The notes under the pieces were generated by a model, which was not told where the DNA came from, ran no database searches, and was given only the letters and a program-made list of their open reading frames with translations. Shown here one piece after another: positions 1 through 5,703 of a stretch of DNA of 8,527 nucleotides (position 1 is the stretch's first letter; the number at the start of each line of letters is the position of its first letter). The translations under genes were made by a program, and so were the position numbers. This stretch comes from Methanomicrobiaceae archaeon UBA436 (GTDB lineage Archaea; Halobacteriota; Methanomicrobia; Methanomicrobiales; Methanoculleaceae): the NCBI GenBank assembly GCA_002497965.1, contig DAFR01000052.1, positions 2,660-11,186 on the forward strand. Reading direction: 5' to 3'.

Positions 1-1607
1 CGGCTGTGAGCATCTGAGCCTAGCGATAGCAGGACACCCGCCTCGCGGGCCGCACGGGCGTTGACGTCGGAGAGATCCAGTCTGGAAGGGTAGGCGTTTA
101 TCTCCAGCATAACCCCGAGGTTTGCCGCCGCCTCAAAGACCGCGGCGAGATCGATCCGTGAAGGCTCGCGCTCAAGCAGGATCCGGCCCGTCGGGTGACC
201 TATGATATCGACATTATCGTTATGCATCGCCGTGATCAGCCGTTTTGTCATCTCCTCCTCCGGCTGCTTCAGCCCCGAGTGGACGCTTGCCACCACCACA
301 TCGAGATCTGCGAGGACGCTGTCGGGGAGGTCAAGACCGCCGTCGGGGCCTATGTTGCACTCGATACCCGCGAGAACGTTGAACCCGGTCTCGCTCTCCC
401 TGTTGATCCGCTCGATCTCACGCACCTGTTCGGCAAGACGTTCCGGCGAGAGACCGCGGGCTATACGGAGCGCCTCCGCGTGGTCGCAGATCGCGATGTA
501 TTCATACCCGAGCGCCCGGGCAGCCTCCGCCATCTCCTCGATGGAGTGAGCGCCCTCGCTCCAGGTGGTGTGAACATGGAGGTCGCCCCTGATCTCGTCG
601 TAGCCGACCAGGTCGGGCAGTTTCCCGGCCCTGGCAGCCTCGATCTCGCCCCGGTTCTCCCTCAGTTCCGGCTCGATCCAGGGGAGACCGAGGGCCTGGT
701 AGACACCCTCCTCGTCCTCGCCGGCGATCTGACGGCCGGTTGAGAGATCCACAAGCCCGTACTCGTTCAACCGCCAGTTCCTGGCGATGGCAAGTCTCCG
801 GAGCGCTATGTTGTGCTCCTTTGAGCCGGTGAAGTACTGCAGCGCCGCACCAAACTGCGTATCCTCCACCACGCGGAGATCAACCTGGATGCCAGCCGAG
901 AGCACCACCGAGGTCTTTGTCAACCCGCGGGCGAGGACGCGTTCAACCCCGGGCAGGCTGGCAAAGAGTTCCATAACCTCCGCGGGACTCGTCGAGGCCG
1001 CCAGGATATCGACGTCCCCGACAGTCTCTTTTCGCCGGCGGATCGACCCGGCAAGGCTCACCCTCCGAACCGAAGGATGCGCCGCCAGCCGACGCTCGAT
1101 ATCACGTGCGAGAGGCAGGATCTGCCCGAGGAGCCGCCGCTCCCTGGCCTGCCGGCTCATCTGAATGCTCTCAAGGATGTTTCGTTCGGTCTTCTCGCCG
1201 AACCCGGGGAGGTCGCGGATCCGGCCGGCCTTCGCCGCCGCCTCAAGATCATCGACCGTCCGGACACCGAGCGCCTGAGAGAGGGCGATCGCCTTCTTCG
1301 GCCCGATCCCGCTGATCCCGATCAGGTGAAGCACCCCCTCCGGGAGTTCCTGGCGGAGGCTCTCAAGGTAGCCGAGTTTGCCGGTCTCGACGATCTCCTG
1401 GATCTTTTTTGCAATCGCCTTTCCCACACCCGGGATCTCTTCAAGTTTCCCTGCCGCCGCCACCTCGGCGATATCCTCCGGCATGGTCTCGACCGCCAGC
1501 GCCGCCCTCCGGTAGGCCTGAGGTTTGAACCGGACGCCCTTGATCTCGAGCAGATCGGCAACCTCGCGAAGGATCGCTGCGACCTCGAGGTTGGTAACAC
1601 CCGCCAG
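1..1607 (-). CDS. polX: Family X DNA polymerase with C-terminal PHP nuclease domain (PolX), 3' end cut off by the window
   Basis: This is a DNA repair (gap-filling) polymerase with a PHP domain that in bacterial relatives gives 3'-5' exonuclease and AP-processing activity. The 535 visible residues have helix-hairpin-helix motifs near 59-65 (PGVGKAI), 98-107 (ISGIGPKKAI) and 133-137 (LPGFG), a polymerase nucleotidyl-transfer motif GSIRRR (187-192), the catalytic acids GDVDI (D198, D200) and D243, and YFTGS (258-262), the sugar-sensing motif. The PHP domain follows with H344 and H346, E351 where Asp is usual, H376, E416, H443, H471 and D532/H534 (SDAH). The family is about 570-580 residues, so some 35-45 are missing beyond base 1. 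The frame is open throughout. No ATG, GTG or TTG lies in frame between the upstream TGA (1613-1611) and the HhH domain; CTG at 1607, 6 bases after GGTG, restores the usual N-terminus (AGVTNLEVAAILREVADLL). It stands alone, divergent from the HTH-FHA gene. Confidence 0.93.
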   Translation of the reverse strand, partial: MAGVTNLEVAAILREVADLLEIKGVRFKPQAYRRAALAVETMPEDIAEVAAAGKLEEIPGVGKAIAKKIQEIVETGKLGYLESLRQELPEGVLHLIGISGIGPKKAIALSQALGVRTVDDLEAAAKAGRIRDLPGFGEKTERNILESIQMSRQARERRLLGQILPLARDIERRLAAHPSVRRVSLAGSIRRRKETVGDVDILAASTSPAEVMELFASLPGVERVLARGLTKTSVVLSAGIQVDLRVVEDTQFGAALQYFTGSKEHNIALRRLAIARNWRLNEYGLVDLSTGRQIAGEDEEGVYQALGLPWIEPELRENRGEIEAARAGKLPDLVGYDEIRGDLHVHTTWSEGAHSIEEMAEAARALGYEYIAICDHAEALRIARGLSPERLAEQVREIERINRESETGFNVLAGIECNIGPDGGLDLPDSVLADLDVVVASVHSGLKQPEEEMTKRLITAMHNDNVDIIGHPTGRILLEREPSRIDLAAVFEAAANLGVMLEINAYPSRLDLSDVNARAAREAGVLLSLGSDAHS

Positions 1608-1610
1608 GGG

Positions 1611-1620
1611 TCACACCCCC
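1611..1620 (-). promoter_or_regulatory. Ribosome binding site that decides the polX start
   Basis: Read on the minus strand this is GGGGGTGTGA, close to the archaeal consensus GGAGGTGAT. Its GGTG core ends 6 bases before CTG at 1607, which supports initiation at CTG rather than at the first in-frame ATG, about 40 codons further in, which would remove part of the N-terminal domain. Confidence 0.5.
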
Positions 1621-2079
1621 GACAGATATGCTCTCACCGCGATGGCGGAGCGGCCGGTGGACGTGAGCGGTATGAGAGTTGCTGGTTTCACGGTTAATGG
1701 AGTCTTCAGCCTGCGAATTACTTGAACGTTATGGTGATCCTGGGGGCGGCCGCGGGGTTTTGCGATACGCCATTCCCGAGAGATTGGATAGATGGGGGAA
1801 AGTTCCTTTTCCCACCCGCCGCGGCTGGCGATTCCCGATCCATACAGTGCCGAAGGACAAATCTGTGGCGCCTCAGTGAAATCATCCTGAAAGATCCGTC
1901 TCCGCCCCGGGCACGACTCCTCCCTCTGACTGTCGCCACGCACTGCCAGCCCCGCGAAGCGGCCGGGAGGGGGGTGTTTTGCCATCAATGGAAGAAGAGT
2001 GTCCGGGCGGTCAGCCGCAAAAGGCGTTCACCGCGGTGGTGATTGGAGAATATCAAACCAAAAACAAGCTAACTTGATG

Positions 2080-2092
2080 GGTTCGCGCAACC
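2080..2092. promoter_or_regulatory. Inverted repeat, possible operator upstream of the HTH-FHA gene
   Basis: GGTT and AACC arms flank a CGCGC centre. A related half-site, AACCGCGC (2102-2109), follows about 10 bases later and touches the TATA-like box. The position just before the promoter suits an activator or autoregulator, plausibly the encoded HTH protein. The arms are only four bases, so chance is possible. Confidence 0.25.
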
Positions 2093-2109
2093 TTCATCAC
2101 CAACCGCGC

Positions 2110-2119
2110 AAAAAGATAC
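2110..2119 (+). promoter_or_regulatory. TATA-like box for the HTH-FHA/kinase operon
   Basis: AAAAAGATAC is the A/T-rich stretch nearest the gene in otherwise GC-rich DNA. Archaeal transcription usually starts about 25 bases past the box centre, here around 2138-2142, which would leave a leader under 10 bases before the ATG at 2147. A GGTGG (2139-2143) just before the ATG could act as ribosome site if transcription starts slightly earlier. Confidence 0.45.
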
Positions 2120-2146
2120 ATCGACTGAACTCCCGCACGGTGGCCC

Positions 2147-2941
2147 ATGACCGACGATGACGCAAGGACGCTTGTCCTGGATATGGAGCCCGACGACCTT
2201 GAGGAGCTCTCCGAATACCTGGACGTTCTCAGCAGCAGCACCAGGCTGAAGATCCTGAAAACCATCGAGCGGAGTCCAAAAGACATCCGCCAGATCTCGG
2301 CGGCGATCGAGACAAGTTACGAGAACACAAAGAAGCACCTGGACAGACTGATGATGATCGGGGTCGTCCGAAAAGAGGCCGGTCTATCACGCCCCACCGC
2401 CAGGGGTGTCCGGCCGGTCTGGAAGTATTCGCTCGTGCCCGGCGGGCTTGAGGCCATCACAAGGAGTCTCGGGCTCTTTGCAAACCTGCGGCTGACTCTC
2501 ACAGACGAGGTTCTGGCAGAGAGGCTGGCCAGTGTCCGCGAGACCGTCTCCGGTGAGTTTGGCAGACTCTCCTCCCCGGCCGTCATCCTCCTCGGCGGCC
2601 CGGAGGACGGCAAGGTCTTCCCCCTCGACCACGACCGTATCGCCATTGGCCGGCTCGACCCGGCCGCAGGCGCCCCACGGGGCCAGGCGATTGTCCTCAG
2701 CGAGGGGTATGCAGCGGTCACCCGCGTCTCGCGGCCGCACGCCCGGATCACCCGGCATCGCGACGACGGCTGGTTCATCGAGGACTGCGGCAGCACCGGC
2801 GGCACCTTCGTGAACGGCAGACTGCTTGAGGAGGGCAGGCGACACGAACTCCACGATGGCGACATGATCGATCTTGCAAAGGGTGCATCTGGGGCGACCC
2901 TTGTCTTTGTCGCCCCGGTGGAGGGTTATGGTGCCGGATGA
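2147..2941 (+). CDS. Winged-helix (ArsR-like) transcription regulator fused to an FHA domain
   Basis: This 264-residue soluble protein joins two modules. Residues about 20-97 form an ArsR/MarR-like winged helix: helix STRLKILKTI (31-40), then DIRQISAAIETSYENTKKHL as HTH (46-65), then a wing ending VWKYSLVPGG (91-100). A linker follows, and residues about 145-257 form a forkhead-associated domain, which in known proteins binds phosphothreonine. FHA landmarks are G168-R169, S195-R-P-H198, the DCGSTGGTFVNG run (213-224) and HDGDMI (236-241). The usual motif is STNGT; here Asn is Gly218, a residue that normally contacts the peptide backbone. The protein probably links threonine phosphorylation to transcription. 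It overlaps the kinase gene by ATGA, so the two are almost certainly cotranscribed and translationally coupled. The fold assignments are firm; the regulated genes are unknown. Confidence 0.9.
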   Translation: MTDDDARTLVLDMEPDDLEELSEYLDVLSSSTRLKILKTIERSPKDIRQISAAIETSYENTKKHLDRLMMIGVVRKEAGLSRPTARGVRPVWKYSLVPGGLEAITRSLGLFANLRLTLTDEVLAERLASVRETVSGEFGRLSSPAVILLGGPEDGKVFPLDHDRIAIGRLDPAAGAPRGQAIVLSEGYAAVTRVSRPHARITRHRDDGWFIEDCGSTGGTFVNGRLLEEGRRHELHDGDMIDLAKGASGATLVFVAPVEGYGAG

Positions 2942-4062
2942 GACCTGAAGCGGCCACCCTGCTCCTGGTCTCTGCCATGCTCCTTGCCCTCATCATCCCT
3001 CCCGCCGACGCAGCAGGGCCGCCTGAACACGCGAACACCTCATCCCGGGCGGTCGAGGCGGTCAAAGAGGCGCTGAACAGGGGTCCGGCCGATGCGCCCG
3101 GACAGAACAAAGACCCGGATGCAGAGGAAGAGAGAACGGAGAGCGCGGCACCGCTGCCGGGTATCTGGGCAGCCGTCCTGGTTCTCGTTCTTCTCGCCGG
3201 CGGGTCTGCCATACTCCTCCGCCACCTGAAGAAGAGAGAGCCCGATGCCTGCCGGACGGTGGTCTCCCGGCCGCCGGGGTTCCCGCCAGAACTTGCTGAC
3301 CGCTACGACCGGGCCACCTTCATAGGGAGAGGCGGACTTGGAGAGGTCTTCTCGGCACGAAGGCGAGACGACGGCCAGGTGGTGGCCGTGAAGGTCCCGC
3401 TCGCCCGCGACGAGGTTACCGGGAGAGCGTTCATGAACGAGATGCGGTTCCTGGAGGAACTCAACCACCCCAACATCCTGGCCGTCCACTCGGTCAACAT
3501 CCTCCCGGTGCCCTTCGTCGAGATGGAGTACCTCCCCCGGACGTTGAAAGACCTTGATAAACCCCTCCCGCCGGAGACCGCCGCACGGATAGCCGCCGGG
3601 ATAGCCGCGGGACTTGCCTTTGCCCATGAGAGAGGGGTTGTCCACCTCGATATAAAGCCGGGGAACATCCTCATTGCCGATGACCTCACCCCTAAGATCG
3701 CCGACTGGGGGATGGGCAGAATGGTTGAGACCGGCCGGGATACCGGGGTTACCGGCTACACCCTGGCCTACGCCGCCCCCGAACAGATCGCCCCCGGCCG
3801 TTACGGCCGACCCGATGCCAGGACCGACATCTACCAGACAGGCGCCGTCTTCTACGAACTGGTAACCGGCAGACCGCCGTTTGCAGACGGTAACCTCGCC
3901 GGTCTTGCAGAGGCCATCCTGAATGATCAGCCCCTGCCACCGCCGGCGTTCGACCGGATCATCCTCCGATGCCTGGAGAAGGACCCCGCGAACCGCTGCC
4001 AGTCCGCCACCGAACTCCTGGATGCAATTTTGGCCGCGATGAAGGGTGCAGGCGAACCCTGA
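2938..4062 (+). CDS. Membrane-anchored Hanks-type serine/threonine protein kinase
   Basis: This 374-residue kinase should phosphorylate Ser/Thr on cytoplasmic partners using ATP. An N-terminal hydrophobic segment (7-26, ending ADAAG) looks like a signal peptide. A charged, Pro-rich stretch (27-72) follows, then a membrane helix (about 74-95) with a positive stop (RHLKKR), and the kinase domain (about 123-370). Landmarks are the glycine loop GRGGLGEV (130-137), VAVK with K152, a helix-C Glu (probably E168), HLDIKPGN (236-243, catalytic D238, N243), DWG (256-258), an activation loop rich in Thr (265, 269, 272, 275), APE (280-282), D297 and R353. HLD makes it a non-RD kinase and DWG replaces DFG, but Lys, Asp and Asn are all present, so activity is expected. 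The start overlaps the stop of the FHA gene, and the FHA protein is its likely partner or substrate. The outer segment is too short for a folded sensor domain such as PASTA. Confidence 0.93.
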   Translation: MRPEAATLLLVSAMLLALIIPPADAAGPPEHANTSSRAVEAVKEALNRGPADAPGQNKDPDAEEERTESAAPLPGIWAAVLVLVLLAGGSAILLRHLKKREPDACRTVVSRPPGFPPELADRYDRATFIGRGGLGEVFSARRRDDGQVVAVKVPLARDEVTGRAFMNEMRFLEELNHPNILAVHSVNILPVPFVEMEYLPRTLKDLDKPLPPETAARIAAGIAAGLAFAHERGVVHLDIKPGNILIADDLTPKIADWGMGRMVETGRDTGVTGYTLAYAAPEQIAPGRYGRPDARTDIYQTGAVFYELVTGRPPFADGNLAGLAEAILNDQPLPPPAFDRIILRCLEKDPANRCQSATELLDAILAAMKGAGEP

Positions 4063-4125
4063 AAGACGCCCCGTGCCCCGAGACCGTAAAATCCAGAAAT
4101 GCACGTCCGATTGTGTAATTCCGTA

Positions 4126-4135
4126 ATTTTATAAA
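4126..4135 (+). promoter_or_regulatory. Upstream TATA-like box for the SIMPL gene
   Basis: ATTTTATAAA lies in a marked A/T island (about 4107-4180) between the kinase and the SIMPL gene. It would place the transcript start near 4156 and give a leader of about 45 bases. Confidence 0.4.
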
Positions 4136-4163
4136 CTACGAAAATTCTCGAAGTCAAGGCAAG

Positions 4164-4171
4164 TTATTTAT
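4164..4171 (+). promoter_or_regulatory. Proximal TATA-like box for the SIMPL gene
   Basis: TTATTTAT centred near 4168 predicts a start around 4193-4195, almost leaderless. No good ribosome site precedes the ATG at 4201, which fits a leaderless or very short leader. Which of the two boxes is used cannot be told by eye. Confidence 0.45.
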
Positions 4172-4200
4172 TTTTACCGGATAAAGAACTGCACGATACC

Positions 4201-4941
4201 ATGCGAGGAAAGACAGCACTTCTGGGGATCGCCCTGATGCTGGTAGTCTGCGCGGCGGTTGTCGGGAACGTCACCGCACAGGCGCAGGGAGACTCCAGCG
4301 AGAGGGTGATCCAGGTCTCCGGCACGGGGAAGGTGACGACGACCCCTGACCAGGCGATCATCGTCTTCGCGGTCGAGACCGAGAACACCGATGTTAAGAC
4401 TGCCCAGCAGCAGAACGCGCAGCGGATGGACGCTGTGATAAACGCGCTGAAGGCGGCCGGCATCCCGGCAAAGGATATCAAGACCGCCGGTTACAACATC
4501 ATCCCGGTTACCGATACCGATGACAGTGGCCTGATAACATCAAAGGTCAGGTACTACCGGGTGGTCAACACCCTCCAGGTTACGTTGAACGACGTCGGCC
4601 GCGCAGGTGAGGTTGTCGACCTGGCGGTCGAGAACGGAGCAAACAGGGTTAACTCCCTGGTCTTCACACTGAGCGACGAAAAACAGCAGGAGTACCGCTC
4701 CCAGGCGCTGACCGCCGCCGTGGCGCAGGCGCGGGGCGATGCTGACGCGGTCGCCGCGGCGCTTGGAAAGAGTATCGTTGATGTCAGGGACGTCAACGTC
4801 GGGGGAAGCTACGTCCCCATGGCCTACGACAACCGCTATGTTATGGAGCAGGCAACGGATGCCGGCGTAAAGACCACCCCGCTTGAGGTCGGCGAGATCG
4901 AACTGACCGCAAGCGTCTACATCACATACACCCTCTCTTAG
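4201..4941 (+). CDS. Exported SIMPL-domain (DUF541) protein
   Basis: This 246-residue protein belongs to the SIMPL/DUF541 family, periplasmic or surface proteins of unclear biochemical role (bacterial relatives include YggE/BP26, linked to oxidative stress and able to form ring oligomers). A clear signal peptide (MRGKTALLGI start, hydrophobic to about 25) ends at TAQAQG, with likely cleavage near residue 28. The family hallmark starts at VIQVSGTGKVTTTPDQAIIVFAVETE (36-61), with the typical alternating strand pattern, and a long helix follows (AQQQNAQRMDAVINALKAAGI, 68-88). The C-terminal strand GEIELTASVYITYTL (231-245) closes the domain. Length is normal for the family. It has its own promoter and is followed by a T-rich terminator, so it is probably transcribed alone. 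Its role in this archaeon is unknown. Confidence 0.9.
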   Translation: MRGKTALLGIALMLVVCAAVVGNVTAQAQGDSSERVIQVSGTGKVTTTPDQAIIVFAVETENTDVKTAQQQNAQRMDAVINALKAAGIPAKDIKTAGYNIIPVTDTDDSGLITSKVRYYRVVNTLQVTLNDVGRAGEVVDLAVENGANRVNSLVFTLSDEKQQEYRSQALTAAVAQARGDADAVAAALGKSIVDVRDVNVGGSYVPMAYDNRYVMEQATDAGVKTTPLEVGEIELTASVYITYTLS

Positions 4942-4947
4942 ACAAAA

Positions 4948-4958
4948 CCCCCTTTTTT
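4948..4958 (+). terminator. T-rich terminator after the SIMPL gene
   Basis: CCCCCTTTTTT begins 7 bases after the stop. Archaeal RNA polymerase commonly stops at oligo-T without a hairpin, and none is obvious here. Confidence 0.5.
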
Positions 4959-4993
4959 CTCCACTGCCCCATCGGGAAGGATAATCCCGCCGC

Positions 4994-5001
4994 GGAGGTG
5001 A
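4994..5001 (+). promoter_or_regulatory. Strong ribosome binding site of the MBL-fold hydrolase gene
   Basis: GGAGGTGA is a perfect match to the archaeal anti-Shine-Dalgarno complement and sits 9 bases before the ATG at 5011, fixing that start. Confidence 0.85.
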
Positions 5002-5010
5002 ACCTGATTC

Positions 5011-5673
5011 ATGTTCACCATAACCGAGGTCTACAACAACATCCCCTACCGTGAGGGGCTCACAACCGACTGGGGGTTCTCCTGCCTGGTGGGGGAGGCG
5101 GGGCTGCTCTTTGATACCGGGGCGAAAGGGGATATCCTCATCACGAACATGCAGGCGCTCGAGATCGATCCTGCGAAGATACGCTCTGTTGTGCTCTCGC
5201 ACGACCACCACGACCACGTTGGCGGGCTTGCGTCAATCCTCGATGCAAACCCGCGGCTGGAGGTCTTCATCCACAGCGGCTTCTCCAGAGAGACCCTTGA
5301 GCGGATCAGCGACCTGACAATCCCGCAGGTCGTCCGTGGCTGGGTGGAGATCGCAGACGGCGTTGCCGTGACCGGCCCGCTCGGGGCGACAATCCAGGAG
5401 CAGTCGCTTGCACTCGAAACGCCTGCCGGCTTCCTGATAATAACCGGCTGCGCCCATCCTCACATCGCCCGGATCATCGAGAGGGCCTCGCAGGAGGGGA
5501 GGGTATGGGGCGTCATCGGCGGGCTTCACAGCCTCTCAGACCGGGATCTCCAGGAACTTGCCAGCCTGGCCTGCATCTCGGCATCGCACTGCACCGAAAA
5601 TATTGCGCACCTGCAGGAACGCTACCCGGCCTCGTTCCGGCCAGGGGGCCTCGGCAGGGTGCACCGGGTATAA
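5011..5673 (+). CDS. Metallo-beta-lactamase-fold metal-dependent hydrolase, COG1237-like
   Basis: This 220-residue cytoplasmic protein has the binuclear metal site of the metallo-beta-lactamase superfamily: DTG (35-37), the HxHxDH motif as SHDHHDHVGG (63-72; H64, H66, D68, H69), a third-motif His in GCAHPHI (146-152) and GGLHSL (170-175, H173). The late SHCTE (192-196) and the ending GGLGRVHRV resemble the COG1237 family. Archaeal members are often named 7,8-dihydropterin-6-methyl-4-(ribofuranosyl)aminobenzene-5'-phosphate synthase, tying them to methanopterin-type cofactors, but that name is weakly grounded and the substrate here cannot be read from sequence. At 220 residues it is somewhat short for the family (about 250-280), mostly in the central part. 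It begins about 50 bases after the SIMPL terminator and converges on the MscS gene with 22 bases between stops. Confidence 0.87.
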   Translation: MFTITEVYNNIPYREGLTTDWGFSCLVGEAGLLFDTGAKGDILITNMQALEIDPAKIRSVVLSHDHHDHVGGLASILDANPRLEVFIHSGFSRETLERISDLTIPQVVRGWVEIADGVAVTGPLGATIQEQSLALETPAGFLIITGCAHPHIARIIERASQEGRVWGVIGGLHSLSDRDLQELASLACISASHCTENIAHLQERYPASFRPGGLGRVHRV

Positions 5674-5703
5674 AAACCCGGGTCAAAAAAAATAATTATT
5701 TTT
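5664..5703. terminator. Bidirectional terminator between converging genes
   Basis: CCGGGT-ATAAAA-ACCCGG (5664-5681) forms a 6-bp hairpin spanning the end of the hydrolase gene. It is followed by A8 and the perfect 16-base palindrome AAAAATAATTATTTTT (5688-5703), which contains the MscS stop codon. On the minus strand the A8 becomes T8, ideal for ending the MscS transcript; on the plus strand the T5 at 5699-5703 can serve the hydrolase. Confidence 0.65.

Larger units (their letters stand above)
1614..2146. other. Long divergent intergenic region without a supported gene
   Basis: This gap of about 530 bases separates the divergent polX and HTH-FHA genes. Open frames of up to 125 codons exist on both strands, but they overlap one another, match no family I know and have no matching ribosome site, as expected by chance in GC-rich DNA. 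Visible structure is limited to a possible hairpin GGGAAA-GTTCCT-TTTCCC (1796-1813), the palindrome CACCGCGGTG (2029-2038), and the promoter and inverted repeat of the downstream gene in the last 70 bases. An unrecognised non-coding RNA is possible, but nothing specific supports it. Confidence 0.6.

Noticed and set aside
195..743. Plus-strand open frame of 182 codons, with others nearby to 1725
   Set aside because: It lies codon-aligned antisense to polX, whose motifs are unmistakable, and its translation matches no family. Such mirror frames are expected in GC-rich genes.
1794..1815. GGGGAAAGTTCC, resembling the GAGGAAAGTCC element of RNase P RNA
   Set aside because: The match is imperfect and the other conserved RNase P blocks, such as ACAGAAA, were not found in the following few hundred bases.
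1722..2042. Possible 106-codon gene in the long gap, plus a 125-codon frame opposite it
   Set aside because: They overlap on opposite strands, have no recognisable domain, and I see no convincing ribosome site or promoter for them.
2076..2098. GGGTTCGCGCAACC, resembling the T-arm of a tRNA
   Set aside because: The 7-base loop and 5-bp stem cannot be formed together, and no matching acceptor, D or anticodon arms lie upstream.
3040..4104. Minus-strand open frame of 354 codons
   Set aside because: It lies opposite the kinase gene, its translation is low in coherent hydrophobic pattern and rich in Gly/Arg, and the kinase on plus has all family motifs.
4540..5217. Minus-strand open frame of 225 codons
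   Set aside because: It runs antisense across both the SIMPL gene and the hydrolase gene, each of which has clear family motifs and start signals.
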